Source: FEN-299 sp963727765 (GTDB lineage Bacteria > Acidobacteriota > Vicinamibacteria > Vicinamibacterales > Fen-181). Taken from it: a stretch of DNA of 64,000 bases. Below are positions 7,556-15,368 of the stretch, one piece after another. The DNA is taken from NCBI GenBank assembly GCA_963727765.1, contig CAVSGZ010000013.1, forward strand, positions 124,001 through 188,000. Direction: 5' to 3'. The notes under the pieces were generated by a model. It saw nothing but the letters and a program-made list of their open reading frames with translations, did not search any database and had not been told where the DNA came from. Positions within the stretch are counted from its first letter, which is position 1; the number at the start of each line of letters is the position of its first letter. The translations under genes and the position numbers were made by a program.

Positions 7556-7647
7556 GCAGTGTACACGGCTCTGCTAGGCGATGCCCGACCTCACGCAACG
7601 GCTCGATTGGAGGATGGCATGGGACGAAACCGACCACCGTCGTCAGC

Positions 7648-8082
7648 GTGGCCTTCCGCCTGCAACATGCCCCCCGAGCGTTTGCCGACTATGCCGGGCC
7701 GGCCACGGTGCTCTACTCGCGCTCGCGGCTGACGGTGGCCGTCAACGACTACGTGGGGTGGACCTTCGTGGTGGCGCCCGACGACAGCCTCCTCGGCGTG
7801 GATGACCTGGGGTACGCGCAGGCGGATGTCACCGGGTTGAGCGTCTTCTGGGGCTCGTTGGTGCACGACACGGCCGACGTCGTTTTCGAGCGCCTCGTGC
7901 GGGGCTCTTGCGCCGCGGGCGACGGAGACGGGTGCGCCGACTGTGAGTCCGGCGGGCTGGGCGAGTCCCAATGTACGGCGAGTTGCGCAGGGGGGGACTG
8001 CCAGGCCAAGTGCGCATCAGGGTTCCATGCGTGCTGCAAGTGCCCCCTGAGTTGTGCGTGTTGCGCGGACATCGGGGGGTAG
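7648..8082 (+). CDS. Small protein with 13-Cys C-terminal tail, copy B (start probably damaged)
   Basis: The body is the same as copy A: the cysteine-free domain followed by the 13-Cys tail ending CADIGG. A 17-bp insertion after 7620 separates the GGAGG/ATG start from the body and puts that ATG out of frame. The only in-frame start left after the promoter is a GTG at 7648, without a ribosome site, giving 144 residues starting at AFRLQHAPRAF. Either expression is lost or strongly reduced, or copy B is ancestral and a deletion created the better start in copy A. Confidence 0.5.
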   Translation: MAFRLQHAPRAFADYAGPATVLYSRSRLTVAVNDYVGWTFVVAPDDSLLGVDDLGYAQADVTGLSVFWGSLVHDTADVVFERLVRGSCAAGDGDGCADCESGGLGESQCTASCAGGDCQAKCASGFHACCKCPLSCACCADIGG

Positions 8083-8137
8083 CGTCGCCATCGTCGGCGT
8101 CGTCCTACCGTCGGGCTTGGGTTAGGCCGTTCGTCAC

Positions 8138-8280
8138 CCGCGGCGACCAGCCAACGTGAAGGAGTCACGATGTCGTGCAGGCCTCCGTGAGATCCGCGGT
8201 ATGGAGCCTCTCGACGCTGCTCTATTTGCGCCACCGGGGACGAAGAAGCCAGCAAAGAAGTCGGCGGTGAAGAGCCTGAT
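8138..8280 (+). repeat. Conserved leader element with a six-residue mini-ORF, copy B
   Basis: Partner of 4588-4730. GAAGGAG precedes ATG at 8170, which opens the same Met-Ser-Cys-Arg-Pro-Pro-stop peptide. Downstream a frame starting MEPLDAALFAPPGTKK stays open into the secreted protein gene, whereas in copy A it stops at a TGA. Confidence 0.5.
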
Positions 8281-8335
8281 CGTTGCTGTCACGTTATTCA
8301 CGCGGGCAAGTGAGCATTTCGCCAGGGAGATTACT

Positions 8336-9457
8336 GTGCTACGCAAATTGCCGTGCCGGAATTTGTTGGCAGGTTTGATGACCGCCTCAGTGTTAGCTGC
8401 TTTGATGACCGCGTCAGTCTTCGCCAGGGGAACACCGCGCGCTGCACCAACCCAGACCTCGATTCAGGGCGGCGGTGGCGAGATTCTCGAGGTGTTCTCA
8501 AATGACGGCCGCTCCGTCCGGCGCCTTGAAGCCGCGCAGCTCTCGGCTGTTGTGAGCAAGGCCGCGACAAGAAAAGACGAGACAGGGAGCCGAGGTTCTC
8601 TGCTTGCCTCTCCGGAATTCGTCGCCAGCACGCGAGCTCGTATAAGACAAGTGCTGGCTATGCCGCTGAAGAACAGGAAAGCCGACTTCGCCTTGACGCT
8701 CGCCGTCCTTGATGCAATGTCGGCAGCCTCGGAGGCAGAAGCCCATCAGCTGCTCGCGAGGCTTCCGATTCGAGTCGAGCGCAAGGTCGGACCAGCGACG
8801 GTAACGACGAGCGTGTACGTCCGGGGCAACATCAAGTTCCAGGCGATGACCCCACTGTCGGCGACAGACAGTGAGGGGACAGTGACGTCCGTGTCGCCCA
8901 ATGATGCGAACTCGCCGGGCGCGACTGACGAGGTCAACGTGTACGCTCCGGTCGCGCCTTCCATTTCCCCCCAATCCGACTGCGAGATCAACCCGGACGA
9001 TCCCTGCGCAACGCAGCAGGACATAGATGATGTGTTGGCCGCAGAGGCTGCAATGCAGGTGGACTTAGACTCGGCGGCGGATGACTTCGCCGCGGATGAA
9101 GTCGCCTGCTATGCAGATGGTTGTTGCCAATACCTTCCAACGACGTCGGGCCCAGCCATAAGGACCCAAAGTTGTGGATGGAAGTATCTTGAAGCCGCAG
9201 GTGGTCTCGCGGTGGCAGCGGGTGCCATCACGGGCGCGGTTGCGGTTACAATCTCACCGGACCCGATTTCCAAACTGGCGCTCTTCAGCGCGTACGCGAC
9301 CGCCGCAGGTGCAGTTGCCCTGGCCGTAGCGGGAGTTTACGACGCGTGGGCGGGTCATTATAACATTCTCGACGCGCCCGTAAGTTGGACGGGTCTTCGC
9401 ATTGACCGCCCAGAGTTCGTGCTGAAGCCCGTGTTCGTTGGGCCGATCGGGAGGTGA
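8336..9457 (+). CDS. Secreted/membrane-associated protein of the duplicated cassette, paralog B
   Basis: 373 residues from GTG 8336 (GGGAGA ten bases upstream); the frame is open further upstream but a signal peptide begins here (LLAGLMTASVLAALMTASVFA, with an internal LMTASV repeat). Then come a helical part, a strand-rich part with LLARLPIRV and VYVRGNIKF, the Cys motif DDPCATQQDIDDVLAAEA, a Cys pair region (ACYADGCC), two hydrophobic Ala/Gly-rich segments (about 275-340) and a polar end. The order of motifs equals paralog A at 4817-5908. Function unknown. Confidence 0.7.
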   Translation: MLRKLPCRNLLAGLMTASVLAALMTASVFARGTPRAAPTQTSIQGGGGEILEVFSNDGRSVRRLEAAQLSAVVSKAATRKDETGSRGSLLASPEFVASTRARIRQVLAMPLKNRKADFALTLAVLDAMSAASEAEAHQLLARLPIRVERKVGPATVTTSVYVRGNIKFQAMTPLSATDSEGTVTSVSPNDANSPGATDEVNVYAPVAPSISPQSDCEINPDDPCATQQDIDDVLAAEAAMQVDLDSAADDFAADEVACYADGCCQYLPTTSGPAIRTQSCGWKYLEAAGGLAVAAGAITGAVAVTISPDPISKLALFSAYATAAGAVALAVAGVYDAWAGHYNILDAPVSWTGLRIDRPEFVLKPVFVGPIGR

Positions 9458-9463
9458 AGATTG

Positions 9464-9739
9464 GTGAACAACATGTCGTTCTGGTCTATTCTGCCATGGG
9501 CAGTCCTCACGCTCGGTTTCTTGGTGACCATCCTGGCTTATGCGCGCTTCGAGGAGATCGGCAGGATGGTCGGAGCCGGCGCCGGCCTCATCGTCTGCAG
9601 CGTGGTGTTTCTGGCCGGAATCAATGGTACGGCGCTGGGCGCCCTGCTGTTCACGGGAGGTGCCGTTCTTGTGGGCCTGTCCGGATACGTCTTCGGGCGT
9701 GAGCGCAGAAGACGGGGCAAGGACGGACCTCTGGCGTAA
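9464..9739 (+). CDS. Small membrane protein with three predicted TM segments, cassette B
   Basis: 91 residues; GTG 9464 is favoured because GGGAGG lies ten bases upstream, though TTG 9461 and ATG 9473 are in frame. Hydrophobic segments are at about 6-25, 34-52 and 56-75, and the C-terminus is strongly basic (GRERRRRGKDG). It begins just after the paralog B stop, so the two are co-transcribed. It takes the place of the four-TM protein of cassette A. Confidence 0.65.
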   Translation: MNNMSFWSILPWAVLTLGFLVTILAYARFEEIGRMVGAGAGLIVCSVVFLAGINGTALGALLFTGGAVLVGLSGYVFGRERRRRGKDGPLA

Positions 9740-9780
9740 CCGTTTGAAGTACGGGGTGCGAGGCGCACCAGGTCGGGTAG

Positions 9781-9820
9781 GGGCTGGTAGGACAACCGAG
9801 GACTCCTTACCAGCCCTTTC
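9781..9820 (+). terminator. Probable terminator of cassette B
   Basis: GGGCTGGTA plus GGA pairs with TCC plus TACCAGCCC across a short loop, followed by TTTC. It lies about 40 bp after the last gene of cassette B. Confidence 0.6.
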
Positions 9821-9828
9821 AATCTCTG

Positions 9829-9856
9829 GAGCAATCGGCGACACGATGAAGCGCGT
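9829..9856 (+). repeat. Cassette-end repeat, copy B
   Basis: 28 bp matching 6711-6738 at 25 of 28 positions, just after the cassette B terminator. Confidence 0.6.
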
Positions 9857-9878
9857 TGGGGCGCCTTGAGCCTTCTGT

Positions 9879-10703
9879 CTACGTCCCGGTCGCTGCCCCT
9901 CTGCTCCTGATCACGGCGGCAATGCGGCCCGTCCCTGGCCCGTCGCGTCGGTACGACGCAAACCATTCGGGGTGGCTGGCGGTGCACAGGCCGGACTGGT
10001 GAATCCTCTCCGGGGGGACGCCGCTCGCCATCAACTGGTCCCGGTTCGCTCTCCACAGGTCGAGACGAATCCGACCAGCGACATCGCGCGCGAACCAGGC
10101 CTCGATCTTGCGCGCGAACCCGGCAGCCCGAAACGCCTCGATCACTTCTTCGCCCACGACGTAGCAGCAGGGACCGATGCTCGGCCCCTGCGCCACGACC
10201 AGGTCTTCGGGGTCCGCGCCGAACTCGCCGGCGAGCGCCGCGACCGCGGCCGGAGCCGCACCCGCCGCCGTGCCCCGCCAGCCTGCATGGACGGCCGCGA
10301 CCGCCCCGCTCCGCCGGTCGGCGACGAGCAGCGGTACGCAGTCGGCCGCCTGCACCACCAGCGCCACCGTGGTGTCGTCGGTCACCAGGATGTCGGCCTG
10401 CGGCCACGATGACTCAGACTCACCCACGCCGGGGAGGACGCCGGAGTTTTCCCCGTAGACCGCGCGCGGGCCGGCTCGATGCACCACCACGCCGCGCCCG
10501 TGCACCTGGTTCAGCCTCAGCAGCCGGTTCGTGGAGACACCGATCGCGGTAGCGACGCTGGCCCAATCCGCGCGCTCGCTCTCGCCGCGCAACCAGAGTT
10601 GACGGGTTGTGAAGAAGTGGTCGGCCACCTCGGCAAGCGGCGCCGACTGCAGGGCGGTTCCACAGCCCTGCCTTGTCCAGGCGAATCCATCGAGCAGCGT
10701 CAT
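9879..10703 (-). CDS. pgeF: Peptidoglycan editing factor / multicopper polyphenol-oxidase-fold protein
   Basis: 274 residues from ATG 10703 (ATGA overlap with the acpS stop). The metal/catalytic residues of the YfiH/PgeF family are present: NQVHGRGV (His), QAADCVPLL (Cys) and VHAGWRGT (His), followed by GPSIGPCCY. In E. coli PgeF hydrolyses UDP-MurNAc carrying L-Ser so that only L-Ala enters peptidoglycan; other family members act as purine nucleoside phosphorylases. Position near the dcw cluster fits an envelope role. Confidence 0.88.
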   Translation of the reverse strand: MTLLDGFAWTRQGCGTALQSAPLAEVADHFFTTRQLWLRGESERADWASVATAIGVSTNRLLRLNQVHGRGVVVHRAGPRAVYGENSGVLPGVGESESSWPQADILVTDDTTVALVVQAADCVPLLVADRRSGAVAAVHAGWRGTAAGAAPAAVAALAGEFGADPEDLVVAQGPSIGPCCYVVGEEVIEAFRAAGFARKIEAWFARDVAGRIRLDLWRANRDQLMASGVPPERIHQSGLCTASHPEWFASYRRDGPGTGRIAAVIRSRGAATGT

Positions 10704-11110
10704 TTGTCGGGCGTATCGGGTGATGCCGGGCGTTCGCCCAACAGGATGACGTGAGCCATCGCCAGCGAATCGGTGTGGGTGATGGTGATGGCCGAGGTCT
10801 TTCCGCCGATGGCCGCGAAGCGCTCGGCCGCCACGCCGTGCAACCGGAGTTGCGGCGGCCCGCCGCGCCGAACCACCTCGATGTCCTTCCACACGACGCC
10901 CCTGGAGAAGCCCGTGCCCAGAGCCTTCATCGCCGCTTCCTTCACCGCGAACCGTGCGGCGAAGTGCTGGGCCGCGTGCCGGTGGGCTTGGCAGTACGCG
11001 ATCTCGCCCGGCGTGAAGATCCTGGCGAGGAAGCGGTCGCCGTGGCGCGCGATCACGTCCGCGACGCGGGGGATCTCCGTCGCGTCGAGCCCGATGCCGA
11101 TGATGTCCAT
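10700..11110 (-). CDS. acpS: Holo-[acyl-carrier-protein] synthase
   Basis: 136 residues from ATG 11110. The signature MDIIGIGLDATEI at the start and FAVKEAAMKALGTG in the middle carry the Asp and Glu that hold Mg2+ and CoA. The enzyme moves 4'-phosphopantetheine from CoA to apo-ACP for fatty-acid synthesis. It is translationally coupled to pgeF. The next 344 bp (11111-11454), a divergent intergenic region, show no gene or RNA that can be supported. Confidence 0.92.
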   Translation of the reverse strand: MDIIGIGLDATEIPRVADVIARHGDRFLARIFTPGEIAYCQAHRHAAQHFAARFAVKEAAMKALGTGFSRGVVWKDIEVVRRGGPPQLRLHGVAAERFAAIGGKTSAITITHTDSLAMAHVILLGERPASPDTPDK

Positions 11111-11454
11111 GGGCCGATCGGTACACGGTTCCCCGCCGTTTTCGTCAGCCCCACTCGAAATCGCGCCGGGTCGTGCCGCCGCCTTCTCGCGGCGTGCGTC
11201 GACCCGCCCTCCTCGCGCAACCGAAGTTGGCGTCTGGCCCGCCGCCGCACGAGGACCGGGCGGCGTGGATCTGCGCGTGGCGACAAAGGTGTGGCGAACC
11301 AGTCGCTTAGCGCGCCGGTCCCGGTCGCGCCGGACGGGTATGCCGCTTGCTCTGTTCTCCGGCAGGCCGCCTCGGGCCAGCGGCACCGGCGAGACCGTGC
11401 GACCCCGGTCCCGCGTTCGGGCTGAAGGCAGGGCCGTCAACAGGGAGGCTGCAG

Positions 11455-11757
11455 ATGCTCGTCAAGATCAGCCGCAACGACAGGGGCAATCCGCCAGGAA
11501 AGCTGGCCGACGCCGAACTGCACTTCAGCGAGGGCGCGCTCGACGGGCTCAAGCTCATCGGGTTCGCCGTCTGGGAGCGGCGCAACGGCAATGGCCGCAA
11601 CGTCACTTTCCCGGCCCGCCAGTACTCGGTGAACGGCGAGCGGCGGAGCTTTTCGCTCCTCAGGCCGCTGGTCGACGCCGGTGCGCAGGACCGGCTGCGC
11701 GACCTGATCCTCCACGCCTACGACGAACACGAGGAGCAAGCGGCGATCGCGGAGTGA
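11455..11757 (+). CDS. Small protein, possibly SpoVG-like
   Basis: 100 residues from ATG 11455 with AGGGAGG nine bases upstream. The order of segments (K-I-x-R start, LDGLKLIGFAVWER, a Gly/Asn turn, NVTFPARQY, SFSLLRPL, then DRLRDLILHAYDEH) resembles the single-domain fold and length of SpoVG, an RNA/DNA-binding regulator, but the conserved residues are not close enough for a firm call. It stands alone between divergent and convergent neighbours. Confidence 0.5.
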   Translation: MLVKISRNDRGNPPGKLADAELHFSEGALDGLKLIGFAVWERRNGNGRNVTFPARQYSVNGERRSFSLLRPLVDAGAQDRLRDLILHAYDEHEEQAAIAE

Positions 11758-11862
11758 GCCCGCCGTCGCCCTTCGGGCTATGGCGGGCAAGGGGTGATCT
11801 GCTCTCGCGAGGCCCGGTTCAGGCCGGCGCTGCGCCGCATCAGTTCCTCGCGGAGGCCGCGG

Positions 11863-13581
11863 TTACTCGAGCTGGCCGGAGGCGCGGAAGGTCTGCTCCT
11901 CGCGGAGGCCGCGATCGAATTCCTTGCGGAGGAACCCGGGCCTGACGCCGCCCCCGACGATGTCCCAGGGTAGGACCAGGTCCTGACTGCGGTCCCTGAA
12001 GACGTACCAGTCGGGGTCGATGCCAGCCGCCGCCGCCGCGGCGCGCCACTGCCCGCCGTTGCGCTCGGCTTCTTCGATCACCGGGGCGACGCGGCGGTCG
12101 CCAAGCGAGAGCAGGGCCTGGTAGAAGGAGTTTCGCTCGGACTTGATGGAGAAGTGGACGTTGTCGAGGCTGGCCACCAACTGGCGCAGGCGCCGCATCT
12201 TGCGTTCGGTGGCTTCCGGCGCCTCGATGGCCATCCACTGGTAAGCCGTTCCCGGCTTGGGGACGAGGGGGTTCACGCTGGCCACAATCCGGCCGACCGT
12301 GCCGCGGCCGCGGGCGTGCCGCAGCATCGTTTCCCGCAGTGAGACGGTCAGGTCCCGGATCGCCACCAGGTCGTCGTCGGTTTCGGTGGGCAGGCCGATC
12401 ATGTAGTAGAGCTTCAGGTTCTCGATGCCCGAGGCGAACACGAGCTCGGCCCGGTCCAGGATCTGGGCGTTGGTGACCGTCTTGTTGATCACGCGCCGGA
12501 GGCGATCCGACCCGGTCTCTGGCGCAATCGTGATCGAGCGCTCGCCGCTCTCGCGCAGGATGCGGACGATCGGTTCAGTGATGTCGTCGAGCCGGAGCGA
12601 GGCGGGGCTGATGTGATAGCCGAGTTCGAACAGCCGATTGAGAATCCGCTCGATCTCCGGGTGGTCACAGAGGGCGATCGACACCAGGCCCACGCGCGAC
12701 GCGTGGGGCCGCGCAGCCTCGGCCAGGCGCAGGATGCGGTCCGCGTCGAACGACCGGACGGGCAGGTAGTTGTACCCGGCCCAGCAGAAGCGGCAGAGGT
12801 TGGCGCAACCGCGGACCACCTCCACCAGGAGGCGCGAGCCGAACTCGGTGTCCGGCGAGAACACCGTGGTGGCCGGCGGGTCGGCGAAGTCCGTGGCGCG
12901 GAGGGTCGCCTTCGGCACCGGCGTCAGCAGGCCGGAGCCCGCGACGGGTTCAAATGCCGCGATCCGCCCGTCCGGGTCGTAACGGACGTCGACGAGCGCC
13001 GGTACGTACATCCCAGGCTGTCCAGCGAGGCGCCGTTCGATCGCCGCGTGGCCGCCGCCGCCGACGGCCCCCTCGACGAGTGCCGGCACGAGCACTTCGC
13101 CTTCGCCCGCGCAGACGACATCGACGAACGGGGCGAGCGGCTCGGGATTCAGGAAGCTGGTGGCTCCGCCGAGAACGATGAGCGGGTGGCGGTCGTCACG
13201 GTCCGCCGCGCGGACCGGCAGGCCGGCAAGCCGCAGCATGGTCAGGACGTTGGGATAGTCCCACTCGAACGACACCGAGAAGGCGAGCACGTCGAAGTCG
13301 GCGACGGCCGTCTGCGACTCGAGGGTGATGATCCGCACGCCTGTTCTGAGCGCCTCGGCCAGCTCTTGTTTGGGCGGCAGGAACACGCGTTCGCACACGA
13401 CATCGTCGCGCTCGTTGAAGAGGCGATAGACGGTCTGGAAGCCGAGGTTCGACATGCCAACGAAGTAAGTGTTGGGGAACGCGAGCGCCACGCGCAGGCG
13501 GTCGGTGTGCGGCTTGCGGATGCAGCCGACTTCGCGGGAGAGGATTTCCCGCGCCCGTTCGCGGTGTTCCCAGGAGCTCAT
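11863..13581 (-). CDS. B12-binding-domain-type radical SAM protein (COG1032, TIGR03960-like)
   Basis: 572 residues from ATG 13581. An N-terminal Rossmann-like region (about 30-180, with NTYFVGMSNLGFQTVY and GGATSFLNPEPL) resembles cobalamin-binding domains. The radical SAM 4Fe-4S motif is Cys259-x3-Cys263-x2-Cys266 (GCANLCRFCWAGY). Related proteins in many bacteria continue with a DUF2344 domain and lie near rng/ribosomal genes; here that domain is absent and the gene precedes ftsZ. The substrate is unknown. Confidence 0.85.
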   Translation of the reverse strand: MSSWEHRERAREILSREVGCIRKPHTDRLRVALAFPNTYFVGMSNLGFQTVYRLFNERDDVVCERVFLPPKQELAEALRTGVRIITLESQTAVADFDVLAFSVSFEWDYPNVLTMLRLAGLPVRAADRDDRHPLIVLGGATSFLNPEPLAPFVDVVCAGEGEVLVPALVEGAVGGGGHAAIERRLAGQPGMYVPALVDVRYDPDGRIAAFEPVAGSGLLTPVPKATLRATDFADPPATTVFSPDTEFGSRLLVEVVRGCANLCRFCWAGYNYLPVRSFDADRILRLAEAARPHASRVGLVSIALCDHPEIERILNRLFELGYHISPASLRLDDITEPIVRILRESGERSITIAPETGSDRLRRVINKTVTNAQILDRAELVFASGIENLKLYYMIGLPTETDDDLVAIRDLTVSLRETMLRHARGRGTVGRIVASVNPLVPKPGTAYQWMAIEAPEATERKMRRLRQLVASLDNVHFSIKSERNSFYQALLSLGDRRVAPVIEEAERNGGQWRAAAAAAGIDPDWYVFRDRSQDLVLPWDIVGGGVRPGFLRKEFDRGLREEQTFRASGQLE

Positions 13582-13695
13582 GGCGTCAGATCGGAGAGGC
13601 AGCCATGGCAGTCCCGGACGAGGGTCGGGCCGAGCGCCGGCTCGAGTTGAAGCGCCGACGCTCGCGTGTGCCGTGGGTATTTTCAGTCTACCACG

Positions 13696-13716
13696 CGCCG
13701 GGCACGCGGCCCGGCG
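13696..13716 (-). terminator. Perfect GC-rich hairpin after ftsZ
   Basis: CGCCGGGC and GCCCGGCG pair over a five-base loop, about 29 bp beyond the ftsZ stop. There is no T-run, so it may end the dcw transcript with Rho or simply protect its 3' end. Confidence 0.45.
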
Positions 13717-13744
13717 GCGGCCTGGCCTGGAGAGCGACGGCCGG

Positions 13745-15034
13745 CTACCCCTGCTGGCGGCGCAGGAACGCTGGCACGTCGAGCGGCGACGCCTCGCCCA
13801 CGTCGGCCCCTTCCTCGGGGGACGGCTCGGCTGGCGCGCCGTTCACCACCGCGCGGGCCTGCGCGGGCACCGAGATGACCGACCGGCGGCGGACCGGAAT
13901 CGAGGGCGTCACCGAACCGGTTTCGGCCGCGGGTACGGTCTGACGGTGCCCGTCGTACCAGGCCTGGTAGCTTTCGATGGCGACTGGCGTGTCGGTGCTG
14001 GGCCGCACGCCCTTGCCCGGCCGCCCGTCGCCGAACCCGGTGGCGATGACCGTGATCTTCACCTTTTCGCCGAGGCTCGGATCGACGACGGCGCCGAAGA
14101 TGATGTTGGCGTCCTCGTGGGCGGCCTTGTAGATCGTGTGAGACGCGTCGTTGACCTCGCCGATGCCGAGGCTGCATCCGCCGGTGATGTTGATGATGAC
14201 CCCTCGCGCACCGTCCACGCACGCATCCTCGAGCAGCGGGCTCGACACCGCCATCTTCGCGGCCTCGACTGCCCGGTCCTTGCCCTCCGCGATGCCGGTG
14301 CCCATCACGGCGACCCCCATGCCGCTCATGATTGCTTTGATGTCGGCGAAGTCGAGGTTGATGATCCCAGGCACGAGGATGAGGTCGGAGATTCCCTGGA
14401 TGGCCTGGCGCAGCACGTCGTCGGCCGCCGCGAACGCGTCGAGCAGCGACTGGCTCCGATTGACCGCCAGGACCCGCTCGTTCGGGATGGTGATGACGCT
14501 GTCGACCGTCTGGCGCAGCTCGATCAGGCCCTGCTCGGCCTGGCGGTTGCGCCGGCCCCCTTCGAAGATGAACGGCTTGGTCACGACCGCGATCGTGAGC
14601 GCCCCAATCTCGCTGGCGAGGCTGGCCACGACCGGCGCCGCGCCGGTGCCCGTGCCGCCGCCCATCCCCGCCGTCACGAACACCATGTCCGCGTCGTCGA
14701 GCGCCTCGAGCAGCCGCTCGGTGTCCTCGAGCGCGGCAGCCCGGCCGACGGCGGGATCGGCGCCGGCGCCCAGCCCCTTGGTCAGCTTCTCGCCGAGCTG
14801 CACCTTGATCGGCGCGACGCTCTGCTGCAGCGCCTGCACGTCAGTGTTGGCGACGATGAACTCGACGCCGACGAAGCCGGTTCGCACCATCCGGTTCACG
14901 GCGTTGCTCCCGCCGCCGCCGACGCCAATCACCTTGATCCGCGCGCCGAGCCGCCGCGGGTCCTCGCCGAATTGGATCCGCAGCGATTCGGTCAACGCGT
15001 CGCTGCCGGGGATCAGGTGCTGCACGTTCGCCAT
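13745..15034 (-). CDS. ftsZ: Cell division protein FtsZ
   Basis: 429 residues. The tubulin signature GGGTGTG is at 125-131, with GVGGGGSNAVNRM near 37-49 and NITGG further on. It polymerises with GTP into the division ring. After a variable Pro/Ala/Ser linker (about 330-415) the extreme C-terminus LDVPAFLRRQQG is the conserved peptide that binds FtsA and other partners. It is the last gene of the dcw cluster and is separated from ftsA by an unusually long 334-bp gap. Confidence 0.97.
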   Translation of the reverse strand: MANVQHLIPGSDALTESLRIQFGEDPRRLGARIKVIGVGGGGSNAVNRMVRTGFVGVEFIVANTDVQALQQSVAPIKVQLGEKLTKGLGAGADPAVGRAAALEDTERLLEALDDADMVFVTAGMGGGTGTGAAPVVASLASEIGALTIAVVTKPFIFEGGRRNRQAEQGLIELRQTVDSVITIPNERVLAVNRSQSLLDAFAAADDVLRQAIQGISDLILVPGIINLDFADIKAIMSGMGVAVMGTGIAEGKDRAVEAAKMAVSSPLLEDACVDGARGVIINITGGCSLGIGEVNDASHTIYKAAHEDANIIFGAVVDPSLGEKVKITVIATGFGDGRPGKGVRPSTDTPVAIESYQAWYDGHRQTVPAAETGSVTPSIPVRRRSVISVPAQARAVVNGAPAEPSPEEGADVGEASPLDVPAFLRRQQG

Positions 15035-15368
15035 TCACGCCTCCAGGGTTCGTGCCCTCAGATGTCCGTCGTCGGTTCAAGGCCGTGCCGTCGAAGCCAC
15101 GCCGTCCGCGGCCGATGCCGCGCCGCGCGTGGATCAGGGTCGTGCCGTTCTGCCGGCCTGCGCCTTCAGCATCTGCGGCCGGACCAGCGCCAGCCGCGTG
15201 CGAAGCGGCATCTGGATCACCGTGCCGCCACGCAGCCATGTCCCGCCTCGCGCGAGCGCTCCGCGGTCCGGTGTCGGCCCCGGCAGGGCCTGGTCCGGAC
15301 GAACCGCTCGTGCCGCCTGCGCCGCCGGCGATTCACGATGCAGAGTCATGCGAGTTGCGCTCCATCGC
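15035..15368. other. Long ftsA-ftsZ intergenic region
   Basis: 334 bp. A 71-codon minus-strand frame (15349-15134) fits in it but has low-complexity Arg/Ala/Pro content and no clear ribosome site, so it is not called. The gap may carry a separate ftsZ promoter; no strong -35/-10 pair was seen. Confidence 0.4.

Larger units (their letters stand above)
6944..8087. repeat. Direct repeat, copy B
   Basis: Partner of 3181-4308. The distance between repeat starts is 3763 bp. It differs mainly by a 17-bp insertion after position 7620 and by lacking the extra G found at 3512-3514; these two indels account exactly for the length difference (1144 versus 1128). Confidence 0.95.

Noticed and set aside
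15134..15349. 71-codon minus-strand ORF between ftsA and ftsZ
   Set aside because: Low-complexity Ala/Arg/Pro content, no ribosome site and no similarity to any division protein.
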